Shown: positions 9,056-17,968 of the stretch, in pieces | How positions within the stretch are numbered: the first letter of the stretch is position 1 | Layout: the number at the start of each line of letters is the position of its first letter | Assembly: GCF_009930815.1 (NCBI RefSeq) | Contig: NZ_CP022222.1 | Location: forward strand, 5,126,501 to 5,190,500 | Reading direction: 5' to 3' | Length of the DNA: 64,000 nt | From: Bradyrhizobium sp. CCBAU 051011 | Lineage (GTDB): Bacteria > Pseudomonadota > Alphaproteobacteria > Rhizobiales > Xanthobacteraceae | Program-made: the position numbers and the translations under genes | The notes under the pieces: model-generated | Told to the model about the DNA's origin: nothing | Seen by the model: the letters and a program-made list of their open reading frames with translations, nothing else | Database searches by the model: none

Positions 9056-9828
9056 CCTCCCGGCTTGTCGTCATCCCGACGCGGCGTGCGCACTCCAACC
9101 ACGCCGAGGTTGCCCGCAGCATCGGCATCGACATCATCGCCGGCCGTTACGCCGAGGGCGTCCGCCTGCCTGGCGATGCCGAACTCACGGCGATGTTCGG
9201 CGTGTCGCGGCCGGTCTTGCGTGAGAGTGTTAAAACGCTGGTGGCCAAGGGCCTGCTCACCACCAAGGCGCGGGTCGGCACCGTGGTGCGCGAGCGTGGC
9301 GCCTGGAACATGTTCGACGCCGATGTGCTGGCCTGGCATCTCGATGCCGGCATCGACCGGCGCTTTCTCAACGATCTCGCCGAGATTCGCCTGGCGGTCG
9401 AGCCGCGCGCCGCCGCGCTCGCAGCGGCCCGCCGGTCGGAAGCCGACATCGCCGAACTCAATCGGAGCATGGAGCGGATGCGGCGCGAGGCGTCCGACTC
9501 CGTTGGTTTTGCCGATGGTGATCTTGCCCTGCATCTGGCCGTCGCCAACGCGTCCGGCAATCTGTTCATGCGCTCGATCGGCAATGTCATCGAGGCGGCG
9601 TTGCGCGCCTCGTTCCTGCTCAGCGCGCCGGTGGAGACACAGGATCGAGAGACGGTGCTGCTGTGGCATCAGCGGATTGTCGATGCGATCGCGAGCGGCG
9701 ATGCCGAGGCGGCGACCGCGGCCATGGCCGAGGTGATCTATAATGGGCTGCGGCGCCACGAGGGGACACCGGCATCATCCGGGGCCGCGCCTGCGGTCCC
9801 TGCAGCCGAGCCTGGAGCGCAATCATGA
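9052..9828 (+). CDS. GntR-family (FadR subfamily) regulator
   Basis: This 258-residue protein starts at 9052 (ATGA overlap with the permease). Residues about 18-85 are a winged helix: EVARSIGIDIIAGRYAEGVRLPG, split by the recognition region FGVSRPVLRESVKTL and a wing ending TVVRERGAWN. The C-terminal part (FLNDLAEIRLAVEPRAAALAA, DLALHLAVANASGN) is an all-helical FCD ligand domain with the usual metal-binding His/Asp positions. Its place inside the sugar operon suggests it is a local repressor responding to an aldonate or sugar lactone. The TGACTAGTCA palindrome at 4321 is a candidate target. Confidence 0.83.
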   Translation: MTSRLVVIPTRRAHSNHAEVARSIGIDIIAGRYAEGVRLPGDAELTAMFGVSRPVLRESVKTLVAKGLLTTKARVGTVVRERGAWNMFDADVLAWHLDAGIDRRFLNDLAEIRLAVEPRAAALAAARRSEADIAELNRSMERMRREASDSVGFADGDLALHLAVANASGNLFMRSIGNVIEAALRASFLLSAPVETQDRETVLLWHQRIVDAIASGDAEAATAAMAEVIYNGLRRHEGTPASSGAAPAVPAAEPGAQS

Positions 9829-10757
9829 GCCCGCTTCGCGTCGCCATCGTGGGTTTCGGCAAAATCGCGCGCGACCAACACGTGCCGGCGATTGCTGCGA
9901 CTGACGGCGTGGAGCTGGTTGCCATCGCCAGCCGCAATGCGTCGCTATCAGGCGTGCCGCATGCGGCGACGCTCGATGAGCTCCTGCGCGACGGTCCGCC
10001 GATCGACGCCGTGGCGCTATGCACGCCGCCGCAGGTTCGGCACGCCCAGGCAGCGATGGCGCTTGCCGCAGGCAAGCACGTGATGCTGGAAAAGCCGCCG
10101 GGCGCCACGGTCGCCGAAATCAGGCCGTTGACGGTTGCAGCCACCGCTGCGCAGCGCACGCTGTTTGCCACGTGGCACTCGCGCTTTGCCTCGGCCGTCG
10201 AGCCGGCGCGGCAATTGCTGGCGGGCCGGAAGGTCATTTCAGTGAAGATCACGTGGAAGGAAGACGTGCGGGTCTGGCATCCGGGACAGGCGTGGATCTT
10301 CGAGGCGGGCGGGCTCGGCGTGTTCGATCCCGGCATCAACGCGCTCTCGATCCTGACGCGAATTCTGCCGCAGCCGTTGTTCGTAACCTCGGCTGACCTC
10401 GCGTTTCCCGCCAACCGCGACGCGCCGATCGCGGCCAACCTTGCGCTCTGCGATGCAGAGGGGCTGAAGATCGCGGCCGAATTCGACTTCCTCCAGACCG
10501 GCCCGCAGAGCTGGGACATCGATCTCGAAACCGATGGCGGTCCGGTCACGCTGTCCATGGGCGGGGCAAGGCTGAGGGCAGGGGGCGCGCAACTCGTCGA
10601 TGCCGCGGACGCCGAATATGCCGGGCTCTACCGCCGCTTCCGCGAACTGACTGCAACCGGCGAGAGCGACGTCGATCTCGCGCCGTTGCAACTCGTCGCC
10701 GACGCGTTCCTGCTGGGCCGGCGCCGCACGGTCGAGCCATTCGAGGACGCGACATGA
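9825..10757 (+). CDS. L-arabinose / D-galactose 1-dehydrogenase (Gfo/Idh/MocA family)
   Basis: The 310-residue protein matches the Azospirillum L-arabinose 1-dehydrogenase closely. Shared features are an N-terminal Rossmann start VGFGKIARDQHVPAI, LCTPPQVRHAQA, the catalytic-lysine motif KHVMLEKPPGAT, ATWHSRFASAVEPAR, KEDVRVWHPGQ, GGLGVFDPGINALSI and the tail ESDVDLAPLQLVADAFLLGRR. These enzymes oxidise L-arabinose and D-galactose to lactones with NAD(P)+ in the cytoplasm, the first step of the non-phosphorylative route. It is coupled by ATGA to both neighbours and sits beside an epimerase and a lactonase, which fits this role. Confidence 0.87.
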   Translation: MSPLRVAIVGFGKIARDQHVPAIAATDGVELVAIASRNASLSGVPHAATLDELLRDGPPIDAVALCTPPQVRHAQAAMALAAGKHVMLEKPPGATVAEIRPLTVAATAAQRTLFATWHSRFASAVEPARQLLAGRKVISVKITWKEDVRVWHPGQAWIFEAGGLGVFDPGINALSILTRILPQPLFVTSADLAFPANRDAPIAANLALCDAEGLKIAAEFDFLQTGPQSWDIDLETDGGPVTLSMGGARLRAGGAQLVDAADAEYAGLYRRFRELTATGESDVDLAPLQLVADAFLLGRRRTVEPFEDAT

Positions 10758-11893
10758 GCGGTCCGTCCGTCTCTCGCGCGCTGCGTTCCCGCTTCGGCGT
10801 CCTGCCTGACGGCAGCGAGGTCGAGCGCATCGTCCTGCAATGGGATGGCGGACTGGAAGCACGCCTCATCACCTATGGAGCGAGCCTGCAGGCGTTGCTG
10901 GTGCCGGATATCGCCGGACGTCCCGACGACATCGTGCTCGGTCATGACACGTTCGAAGGATATCTGGCCCGCCGGCAGTTCTTCGGTGCGACGGTCGGGC
11001 GCTACGCCAACCGCATCGCCGGTGCGCGCTTTGTGCTCGACGGCGCCAACGTGCAGCTCGCGGCCAATAACGGGGCCAATGCGTTGCATGGCGGGCTGGA
11101 GGGTTTCGATCGCCGTAACTGGCGCATTGTCCGGATCGATGATGGAGATCAGCCGGCCGTGACGCTGGCCTATACCAGCGCCGATCGCGAGGAGGGCTAT
11201 CCCGGCACGCTGGATGTGGAGGTAACCTGGCGCCTCAGCGGACCGATGGAACTCTCCCTCGACATGACCGCGCGAACCGATCGCCCCACCGTGGTCAATC
11301 TCACCAACCACAGTTTTTTCAATCTGTCCGGCGCACGCTCGGCCCGGCAAATTCTTGACCATCATCTCACCGTGGCGGCGGATCATTTCCTCGCCATTGA
11401 TGCCGGCGCGATCCCGCTACCGCAGCCACCTATGGCGGTGGCCGGCACGCCATTCGACTTCCGTGCAGGGAATGAGATCGGCGCGCGGATTCGCGACGAC
11501 CATCCGCAGCTCCGCGTTGGCCGCGGCTACGATCATAATTTTTGCCTCGCGCCGCCAGGCGGCGAACCTCGCTTCGCGGCGCGGCTAGCGGCGCCTGCGT
11601 CCGGACGGGTACTTGAACTGTTCACCAACCAGCCCGGCCTGCAGGTCTATTCCGGAAACTTTCTCGACGGCTCCACCGGCGGAAAGGGCGGTCGCCTGTA
11701 TCGCCAATCCGACGCCATCTGCCTCGAGCCGCACGTCTGGCCCAATACGCCCAATCGGCCCGACTTCCCGACAGCACGACTTACGCCCGGCGAAGTCTAT
11801 CGTCACACCACGTCGTACCGCTTTACACACGCGATCCCCGGCGCAATCGGGACACAATCCGAGGTAGAGTTGCCCGGAAGGAGCGGGCGATGA
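10754..11893 (+). CDS. galM: Aldose 1-epimerase
   Basis: A 379-residue galactose mutarotase-fold protein. Substrate- and catalysis-related family segments are GRYANRIAGARF, NALHGGLEGFDRRNW, NLTNHSFFNLSG (catalytic His) and ICLEPHVWPNTPN (catalytic Glu). It interconverts alpha and beta anomers, supplying the form used by the adjacent 1-dehydrogenase. It overlaps both flanking genes by ATGA. Length is slightly above the usual 340-350 because of an Arg/Ser-containing tail after VYRHTTSYRF that looks non-conserved. Confidence 0.87.
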   Translation: MSGPSVSRALRSRFGVLPDGSEVERIVLQWDGGLEARLITYGASLQALLVPDIAGRPDDIVLGHDTFEGYLARRQFFGATVGRYANRIAGARFVLDGANVQLAANNGANALHGGLEGFDRRNWRIVRIDDGDQPAVTLAYTSADREEGYPGTLDVEVTWRLSGPMELSLDMTARTDRPTVVNLTNHSFFNLSGARSARQILDHHLTVAADHFLAIDAGAIPLPQPPMAVAGTPFDFRAGNEIGARIRDDHPQLRVGRGYDHNFCLAPPGGEPRFAARLAAPASGRVLELFTNQPGLQVYSGNFLDGSTGGKGGRLYRQSDAICLEPHVWPNTPNRPDFPTARLTPGEVYRHTTSYRFTHAIPGAIGTQSEVELPGRSGR

Positions 11894-12792
11894 TTGGTGG
11901 TCACAGGATGGAAGAGCTGCCGACGGCCGTTCTCTGCAGCGAGCGGTGCCATCTTGGCGAGGGACCGACCTACGACGCCGCCACCGACACGGCCTGGTGG
12001 TTCGATATCCTCGGGCGCCGGCTGTTCGAGGCGCGGCTCGACACCGGGCAGACCACCATCCATTCGCTCGGCGTGATGGGCAGCGCGCTTGGGCGGATCG
12101 ATGCGCATCGCCAGCTCCTCGTCGCCGACGACGGCCTCTATATCCGCGAGCCTGCGAATGGAGCGATGGCGCTGTACCGTCCGCTCGAAGCCGACAACGC
12201 CGCCACGCGCTCGAACGATGCAAGGGTGCATCCGTCCGGCACCTTCTGGATCGGCACCATGGGCCGCAACGCCGAGCGGGGGCTGGGCGCCATCTATGCG
12301 CTGCATCGCGGCGAGCTGTCGCAGCTCTACGACCACATCTGGATTCCGAACGCGATCTGCTTCTCGCCGGACGGGACTATCGGCTACTTCGCCGACACCG
12401 GAAAGAACGTGTTGTTCCGCGTCGAGCTCGATCCGGCGACCGGCCTGCCGCGTGGCGAGCCCGCCGCGCTGGTCACGCGCCGGAACGGCGGCGGCATCGA
12501 CGGCGCGGTCGTCGATGCCGAGGGCCTGATCTGGAACGCGCGCTGGGGCGGCGGCTGCATTGACGTCTACAGCCCGGAAGGCGTGCATCTGCGCACGATC
12601 CGCGTTCCGGCGCGGCAATCGAGCTGCCCCGCTTTTGTCGGCCAGGATCTCTCGCGTCTGCTGGTTACCTCGGCCTGGCAGGGAATGGCTGAGGACGCCA
12701 AGCGGGCCGATCCCGACCATGGTCGCACCTTTGTGCTCGATGTCGCCGTGCGCGGCCGCGCCGAACCGGACGTCAAACTTGCGACCGGTTGA
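11890..12792 (+). CDS. SMP-30/gluconolactonase-family sugar lactonase
   Basis: A 300-residue six-bladed beta-propeller lactonase. Metal- and substrate-contacting positions expected for the family are visible: HLGEGP (Glu), RSNDARVHPSG (Asn), WIPNAICFS (Asn) and GGGIDGAVVDAEG (Asp). It should hydrolyse the L-arabinono- or D-galactono-lactone made by the neighbouring dehydrogenase. The ATG at 11890 overlaps the galM stop; an internal ATG seven codons later (MEELP) is a possible alternative start. No dehydratase for the resulting aldonate is encoded nearby. Confidence 0.85.
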   Translation: MIGGHRMEELPTAVLCSERCHLGEGPTYDAATDTAWWFDILGRRLFEARLDTGQTTIHSLGVMGSALGRIDAHRQLLVADDGLYIREPANGAMALYRPLEADNAATRSNDARVHPSGTFWIGTMGRNAERGLGAIYALHRGELSQLYDHIWIPNAICFSPDGTIGYFADTGKNVLFRVELDPATGLPRGEPAALVTRRNGGGIDGAVVDAEGLIWNARWGGGCIDVYSPEGVHLRTIRVPARQSSCPAFVGQDLSRLLVTSAWQGMAEDAKRADPDHGRTFVLDVAVRGRAEPDVKLATG

Positions 12793-12907
12793 TGGAGGAG
12801 ACGAAGCGCGGCACAAGCGCGAAAGACCAAGCGAGTTTCAAGAACCGCAGTTCAGCGGTCCGACAATCCAGGGAACCAAAGATCCTCTGATATCAAGGGA
12901 GTGAAGC

Positions 12908-13981
12908 ATGACTAGTCTGAAGACCACATTGTCGGCGCTTGCGCTGGCGGCAACCATGGCCGCAACGGCGGTGACCGGCGCTTTCGCCCAGAGCAAGGGA
13001 ACCGTCGGCATTGCCATGCCGACAAAATCTTCGGCGCGCTGGATCGACGACGGCAATAACATCGTCAAGATCCTTAAAGAGCGCGGCTACGGCACCGACC
13101 TGCAATATGCCGAGGACGATATTCCAAACCAGCTCTCCCAGGTCGAGAACATGGTGACCAAGGGCGCCAAGGTGCTGGTGATCGCGGCAATCGACGGCAC
13201 CACGCTGTCCGACGTGCTGAAACAGGCCAAGGCCAAGGGGATCATCGTGATCGCCTATGACCGGTTGATCCGCGACACGCCCAATGTCGATTACTACGCC
13301 ACCTTCGACAATTTCCAGGTCGGGGTACTGCAGGCCCAATCGATTGAGCAGGCGCTGGGCTTGAAGGAAGGCAAGGGCCCCTTCAACATCGAATTGTTCG
13401 GCGGCTCGCCGGACGACAACAACGCCTACTTCTTCTACAACGGGTCGATGTCGGTGCTGCAGCCCTATATCGACAGCGGCAAGCTGGTGATCGGCAGCGG
13501 CCAGAAGGGCATGGACAAGGTCTCGACGCTGCGCTGGGACGGCGCCACCGCCCAGGCCCGCATGGACAACCTGCTGAGCGCGTTCTACGGCCGCAAGCGG
13601 GTCGATGCCGTGCTCTCGCCCTATGACGGCCTCTCCATCGGCATTCTCTCGTCGCTGAAGGGCGTCGGCTATGGCAGCGGCAACATGGCGATGCCAATCG
13701 TGAGCGGCCAGGACGCCGAGGTGCCGTCGATCAAGTCGATGCTGCGCGGCGAGCAATATTCGACCATCTTCAAGGATACCCGCGATCTCGCCAAGGTTAC
13801 TGCCGACATGGTCGACGCCGCGCTCAGCGGCAAGGAAGTGACCGTCAACGACACCAAGACCTACAACAACGGCGTCAAGGTGGTCCCTTCCTATCTCCTG
13901 AAGCCGGTCGTCGTCGACAAGAGCAACTGGGAGAAGGTGCTGATCGACAGCGGCTACTACAAGAAGTCGCAGATTAACTAA
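12908..13981 (+). CDS. chvE: Multiple sugar-binding periplasmic receptor ChvE
   Basis: A 357-residue binding protein with signal peptide (residues 1-27, ending AFA) and ChvE/XylF features: [68 protein letters not shown] and [14 protein letters not shown]. In Agrobacterium ChvE binds many aldoses for uptake and for vir/chemotaxis signalling. Here it heads the classic chvE-gguA-gguB set. AAGGGAGTGAAGC precedes the ATG. The start codon lies within TGACTAGTC, the core also found at 4321. Confidence 0.9.
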   Translation: MTSLKTTLSALALAATMAATAVTGAFAQSKGTVGIAMPTKSSARWIDDGNNIVKILKERGYGTDLQYAEDDIPNQLSQVENMVTKGAKVLVIAAIDGTTLSDVLKQAKAKGIIVIAYDRLIRDTPNVDYYATFDNFQVGVLQAQSIEQALGLKEGKGPFNIELFGGSPDDNNAYFFYNGSMSVLQPYIDSGKLVIGSGQKGMDKVSTLRWDGATAQARMDNLLSAFYGRKRVDAVLSPYDGLSIGILSSLKGVGYGSGNMAMPIVSGQDAEVPSIKSMLRGEQYSTIFKDTRDLAKVTADMVDAALSGKEVTVNDTKTYNNGVKVVPSYLLKPVVVDKSNWEKVLIDSGYYKKSQIN

Positions 13982-13988
13982 GCGGAAC

Positions 13989-14016
13989 GGCGGCGCCGGC
14001 GATGGCTGGCGCCGCC
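13989..14016 (+). terminator. Hairpin between chvE and gguA
   Basis: GGCGGCGCC at 13989-13997 is perfectly complementary to GGCGCCGCC at 14008-14016, giving a 9-bp all-GC stem with a 10-nt loop beginning 8 nt after the chvE stop. No T-run follows. As with the hairpin after ytfQ, a partial terminator or mRNA-stabilising structure that keeps binding-protein levels high is the likely role. Confidence 0.6.
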
Positions 14017-14052
14017 GATGGCAGCGGTTGAGACAAGGGATGCGATGGCGCG

Positions 14053-15615
14053 ATGACCGCAATTCTCGAAATGCGCGGCGTGAGCAAGAGCTTTGCCGGG
14101 GTGCAGGCCCTGCGAGATGTCAACTTCACGGTGGAGGCGGGCCAGATCCACGCGCTGGTCGGCGAGAACGGTGCCGGCAAGTCGACCCTGATGAAGGTTC
14201 TGAGCGGCGTCTATCCCTATGGCGACTATGAAGGCAGCATCATCTTCGACGGCGAGGAGCGGCGCTTTCGCGACATCAATGATTCCGAAGCGCTCGGCAT
14301 CATCATCATTCACCAGGAACTGGCGCTGATTCCGCTGATGTCGATCGCGGAGAACATCTTTCTGTCGCATCCGCCGTCACGCCTCGGTGTGATCGACCGC
14401 GACACCGTCTACCGCCGGACCCAGGAATTGATCGCCCAAGTCGGCCTTACCGAGATGCCCGATACACTGGTGACGGATCTCGGCGTCGGCAAGCAGCAAT
14501 TGGTCGAGATCGCCAAAGCCCTGTCCAAGCGGGTGCGACTGCTCATTCTCGACGAGCCGACCGCCAGCCTGAACGAGAATGACAGCGCGGCGCTGCTGGA
14601 TCGTTTGCTGGCGTTCCGCGCCCAGGGCATCGCCTCGATTCTGATCTCGCACAAATTGTCCGAGGTCGCCCGCGTCGCCGACCGGATCACGGTGCTGCGC
14701 GACGGCCGCACGGTCGACAGCATCGATTGCCGAGCTGAGACGGTGGAAGAGGACCGGATCATCCGCAGCATGGTCAATCGCGACCTTGCTCATCGTTTTC
14801 CGCAGCGCACCGCCGCGATCGGCGAGCCGGTCCTCACCGTCAAGGACTGGACGGTGCATCATCCGCTGCACCGGGATCGCCGGATAATCAAGGGCGTGGA
14901 TTTCGAGGTCCGGCGCGGGGAGGTGGTTGGGATCGCCGGGCTGATGGGCGCCGGCCGCACCGAATTCGCCATGAGCCTGTTCGGCCGCGCCTGGGGCGAG
15001 CGGATCAGCGGGCGTGTCTGGCTCGATGGAAGGGAAGTGAATCTATCCAGCGTGGCAGCGGCGATCGATGCCGGTCTCGCTTACGTCACCGAGGATCGCA
15101 AGGAACTTGGCCTGATCCTGGACGCCGACGTCCGCAAGAATATCACGCTGGCGAGCCTTGGGCGCGTGGCGCGGCAGGGCGTGATCGACGACATGTCCGA
15201 ATTGCGCGTCGCGAGCGATTACCGCAACCGGATGCGGATCCGCTGCTCCGACGTCTATCAGGAGACCGGCCAGCTCTCCGGCGGCAACCAGCAGAAGGTG
15301 GTGCTGTCGAAATGGCTGATGACCGATCCGAAAGTATTATTCCTCGACGAGCCGACGCGCGGCATCGACGTCGGGGCAAAGTACGAAATCTATTGTATCA
15401 TCAACGAGCTTGCCGAGGCGGGCAAGGGGGTGGTGATGATCTCGTCGGAAATGCCGGAACTGCTCGGCGTCTGCGACCGCATCCTGGTGATGAATGACGG
15501 CGCCTTCGTCGGTGAATTCGCCGCCGCCGAGGCCACCCAGGAAAGGATCATGCGCGCTATCATGCGCAACAAGGAAATGGACAAGAAGGTACTTCAGGGA
15601 GATTTGCAGCCATGA
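14053..15615 (+). CDS. gguA: Sugar ABC transporter, duplicated ATPase GguA
   Basis: The 520-residue protein has two ATPase halves. The first has Walker A GENGAGKSTLMK and Walker B LLILDEPTASLNEND. The second has degenerate Walker A GLMGAGRTEFA, signature LSGGNQQKVVLSKW and Walker B VLFLDEPTRGID. Order and identity match GguA/MmsA of rhizobia, which powers ChvE-dependent sugar uptake. The ATG at 14053 follows the chvE hairpin. It overlaps gguB by ATGA. Confidence 0.9.
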   Translation: MTAILEMRGVSKSFAGVQALRDVNFTVEAGQIHALVGENGAGKSTLMKVLSGVYPYGDYEGSIIFDGEERRFRDINDSEALGIIIIHQELALIPLMSIAENIFLSHPPSRLGVIDRDTVYRRTQELIAQVGLTEMPDTLVTDLGVGKQQLVEIAKALSKRVRLLILDEPTASLNENDSAALLDRLLAFRAQGIASILISHKLSEVARVADRITVLRDGRTVDSIDCRAETVEEDRIIRSMVNRDLAHRFPQRTAAIGEPVLTVKDWTVHHPLHRDRRIIKGVDFEVRRGEVVGIAGLMGAGRTEFAMSLFGRAWGERISGRVWLDGREVNLSSVAAAIDAGLAYVTEDRKELGLILDADVRKNITLASLGRVARQGVIDDMSELRVASDYRNRMRIRCSDVYQETGQLSGGNQQKVVLSKWLMTDPKVLFLDEPTRGIDVGAKYEIYCIINELAEAGKGVVMISSEMPELLGVCDRILVMNDGAFVGEFAAAEATQERIMRAIMRNKEMDKKVLQGDLQP

Positions 15616-16793
15616 CCGACAAGGCGGTTGCGCTGCCCGGGCACACCGGCTTCATCAAGAACAATCTGCGCAACTACGGCATGCTGCTGTCGCTGTTTGC
15701 GATCATGCTGTTCTTCCAGGTCATGACCGACGGCACGCTGCTGCAGCCGCTCAACCTGACCAATCTGGTGCTGCAGAACAGCTACATCGTGATCATGGCG
15801 CTCGGCATGCTCCTGATCATCGTCACCGGCCATATCGACCTCTCGGTCGGCTCAGTGGCGGGCTTCGTCGGCGCCGTCGCCGCGGTGCTGATGGTGCGCT
15901 ATCATGTGGCCTATCCGCTGGCCTTCCTTGCCTGCCTCTTGGTGGGCGCGCTGATCGGCGCCGCGCAGGGCTATTGGGTTGCCTATTTCAAGATCCCGTC
16001 CTTCATCGTGACGCTGGCCGGCATGCTGGTGTTCAAGGGCCTTGCGCTCGCGATTCTGGCGGGGCAGTCGGTCGGACCGTTTCCGCCGACCTTCCAGAAA
16101 TTGTCGTCCGGGTTCATTCCCGAACTGTTTCCCGGCGCCGGCACGCTTTATCCGACCTCGCTGTTGATCGGGGCCGTGCTGGCGGTGGCGCTGGTCTATA
16201 CCAGCGCCAAGAGCCGGGCGCGGCAGGCCTCGCATGGCATCGAGGTCGAGCCCTTTGGGTTCTTCGTCGCCAAGAGCGCGGTGCTGTTCGCCGTGATCGT
16301 GTTCTTCGCCGGCCTGATCGCCTCGCATCGCGGCCTGCCCAACGTGCTTGTCATCATGACGGCGCTGATCGCGCTCTATGGCTTCGTCACTACCCGCACC
16401 GTGATTGGCCGTCACATCTACGCCATCGGCGGCAACGCCAGGGCGGCCAGCCTATCCGGCATCAAGACCGAACGGCTGACGTTTCTGACCTTTGTCAACA
16501 TGGGGGTGCTGGCGGCACTCGCGGGTCTCGTGTTCGCCGCCCGGCTCAATACCGCGACGCCGAAGGCAGGCGCCGGCTTCGAGCTCGATGTCATTGCGGC
16601 CTGCTTTATCGGCGGAGCATCGGCCTATGGCGGCGTCGGCAAGGTTGGTGGCGCCGTGATCGGCGCCATGATCATGGGCGTCATGAACAACGGCATGTCG
16701 ATCCTCGGCATCGGCATCGACTACCAGCAGGTGATCAAGGGCCTGGTGCTGCTCGGCGCCGTCTGCCTCGACGTCTATAACCAGCGGCGATAG
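15612..16793 (+). CDS. gguB: Sugar ABC transporter permease GguB
   Basis: This 393-residue permease of the xylose/ribose class has about ten membrane segments. Family sequences are GMLLIIVTGHIDLSVGSVAG, IPSFIVTLAGMLVFKG and FIGGASAYGGVGKVGG. Its length, greater than the 320-330 of ytfT/yjfF-type proteins, is typical of GguB/XylH with extra C-terminal helices. It starts within the gguA stop (ATGA) and ends the 12-gene sugar operon. Confidence 0.9.
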   Translation: MTDKAVALPGHTGFIKNNLRNYGMLLSLFAIMLFFQVMTDGTLLQPLNLTNLVLQNSYIVIMALGMLLIIVTGHIDLSVGSVAGFVGAVAAVLMVRYHVAYPLAFLACLLVGALIGAAQGYWVAYFKIPSFIVTLAGMLVFKGLALAILAGQSVGPFPPTFQKLSSGFIPELFPGAGTLYPTSLLIGAVLAVALVYTSAKSRARQASHGIEVEPFGFFVAKSAVLFAVIVFFAGLIASHRGLPNVLVIMTALIALYGFVTTRTVIGRHIYAIGGNARAASLSGIKTERLTFLTFVNMGVLAALAGLVFAARLNTATPKAGAGFELDVIAACFIGGASAYGGVGKVGGAVIGAMIMGVMNNGMSILGIGIDYQQVIKGLVLLGAVCLDVYNQRR

Positions 16794-16806
16794 GGCGGCT
16801 GGCGGC

Positions 16807-17040
16807 TAGAGCAGGATGAGATGAGGTTGGGGCCGTGACGACGGACCATCTCGGACCCCGGACGCAAGCGGCCAAAGTGCTGCGGACCGAGGCCGATTCT
16901 ACTTTGCATGGGGTTGTTTTCGCGATTTTGTGTCCGCATCCTGCGGTGTACCGCCGAAGAGTATCTGCACTGCGTCCGGACACGAGATCGTGCTTCGCAC
17001 TAACGGCGAATCGATTCCGACTCCACCTCATCCCGATCTA
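16807..17040. repeat. Candidate MITE-like palindromic element
   Basis: The left end (16807-16830, beginning TAGAGCAGGATGAG) and the reverse complement of the right end (beginning TAGATCGGGATGAG) match at 18 of 24 positions. The 6-bp sequence GGCGGC flanks both sides (16801-16806, 17041-17046) like a target duplication, though that hexamer is common in GC-rich DNA. The 234-bp element fills the gap between gguB and kdgD and has no ORF of its own. Its right-hand TAG coincides with the stop codon of the original kdgD frame. Confidence 0.45.
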
Positions 17041-17905
17041 GGCGGCTGCCAGCTCGCGCTTGGCGAACTCGCACGTCTCGAGACGCGCGACGAGTGCCGC
17101 CAGTGATGATCGAGACGGCATAGCCGCGCTTGCGGTTGCGGATTGCGATCAAGGGAAGGATGAAGTCCCGCAGCCCCGCCTGCACCGTCTCGCGGTCGCG
17201 CCGCCGCACGGCCGCGTAGAACTTGGTCGAGAACCCCGGGACGAAATTGAATACCGCAGAGGAATAGGTGGTGACGCCCATTTCCAGATAGGGTAGCGCA
17301 AAGGTCTCGGCGGTCGGCAGCCCACCGATATAGGTCAGCCGGTCGCCCATCCGCAGATGGATTCGGGTCATCAGTTCGATGTCGCCGATGCCGTCCTTAT
17401 AACCAACCAGGTTGGGGCAGCGCTGGCACAATCTCTCCAGCGTATCCTCGTTCAGGATCGCATTATCGCGGTTGTAGACGATGACGCCGAGCTTGGTTGA
17501 GTTGCACACCGCCTCGACGTGGGCGGCCAGCCCCTCCTGTTCGGAGAAGACCAGATAGGGTGGCAGCAGCAGCAAACCGTCGGCACCTGCCGCCTCGACT
17601 CCAATGGCAAGTTGCGTCGCCATCGCCGTACCGTAACCGACGCCGGCGAGCACGGGCACGCGTCCCCTGGTTTCGTCCACCGCCGTTGCCACCACCTTCA
17701 GGACTTCGGCCGGGCTCAGCGAGAAGAATTCGCCGGTGCCGCCGGCGGCGAAGAGACCTGCCACCTCGTAGCCGCACAGCCACTCCAGATTGGAGCGGTA
17801 GCGGGCTTCGTCGAACGCGTTGTCGGGCCGAAATGGCGTGACGGGGAACGACAGCAGGCCATTGCCGATCTGGCTGGCCATCTCCTTGGGGGTCATCCTG
17901 CTCAT
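17000..17905 (-). CDS. kdgD: 5-dehydro-4-deoxyglucarate dehydratase with frameshifted C-terminus
   Basis: The frame is open from 17968, but the ATG at 17905 follows AAGGATCAG and gives the normal N-terminus. Residues 1-267 match [25 protein letters not shown], schiff-base Lys170 in GYKDGIGD, Tyr144 in VYNRDN, GGLPTAE and YSSAVFNF. It makes alpha-ketoglutarate semialdehyde from the GarD product. After AVSII (junction near 17104/17105) the family continuation (KAG..GPVR.PLTDL) is absent. The shifted frame at once reads [21 protein letters not shown] in two parts ([21 protein letters not shown]) and then TAG at 17040-17038, a plausible native tail. A deletion of roughly 83 bp is inferred. The active site is intact, but activity is doubtful. 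Confidence 0.8.
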   Translation of the reverse strand: MSRMTPKEMASQIGNGLLSFPVTPFRPDNAFDEARYRSNLEWLCGYEVAGLFAAGGTGEFFSLSPAEVLKVVATAVDETRGRVPVLAGVGYGTAMATQLAIGVEAAGADGLLLLPPYLVFSEQEGLAAHVEAVCNSTKLGVIVYNRDNAILNEDTLERLCQRCPNLVGYKDGIGDIELMTRIHLRMGDRLTYIGGLPTAETFALPYLEMGVTTYSSAVFNFVPGFSTKFYAAVRRRDRETVQAGLRDFILPLIAIRNRKRGYAVSIITGGTRRASRDVRVRQARAGSRLDRDEVESESIRR

Positions 17906-17968
17906 GATCTGATCCTTCAGCGGCTTGCGCTGAAGGATTAATGCAAGAGGGTCACAGATGGAGACCAA

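Noticed and set aside
16794..17046. Short protein gene between gguB and kdgD (68-codon ORF)
   Set aside because: No ribosome site or family features. The segment has terminal inverted repeats and reads better as a repeat element.
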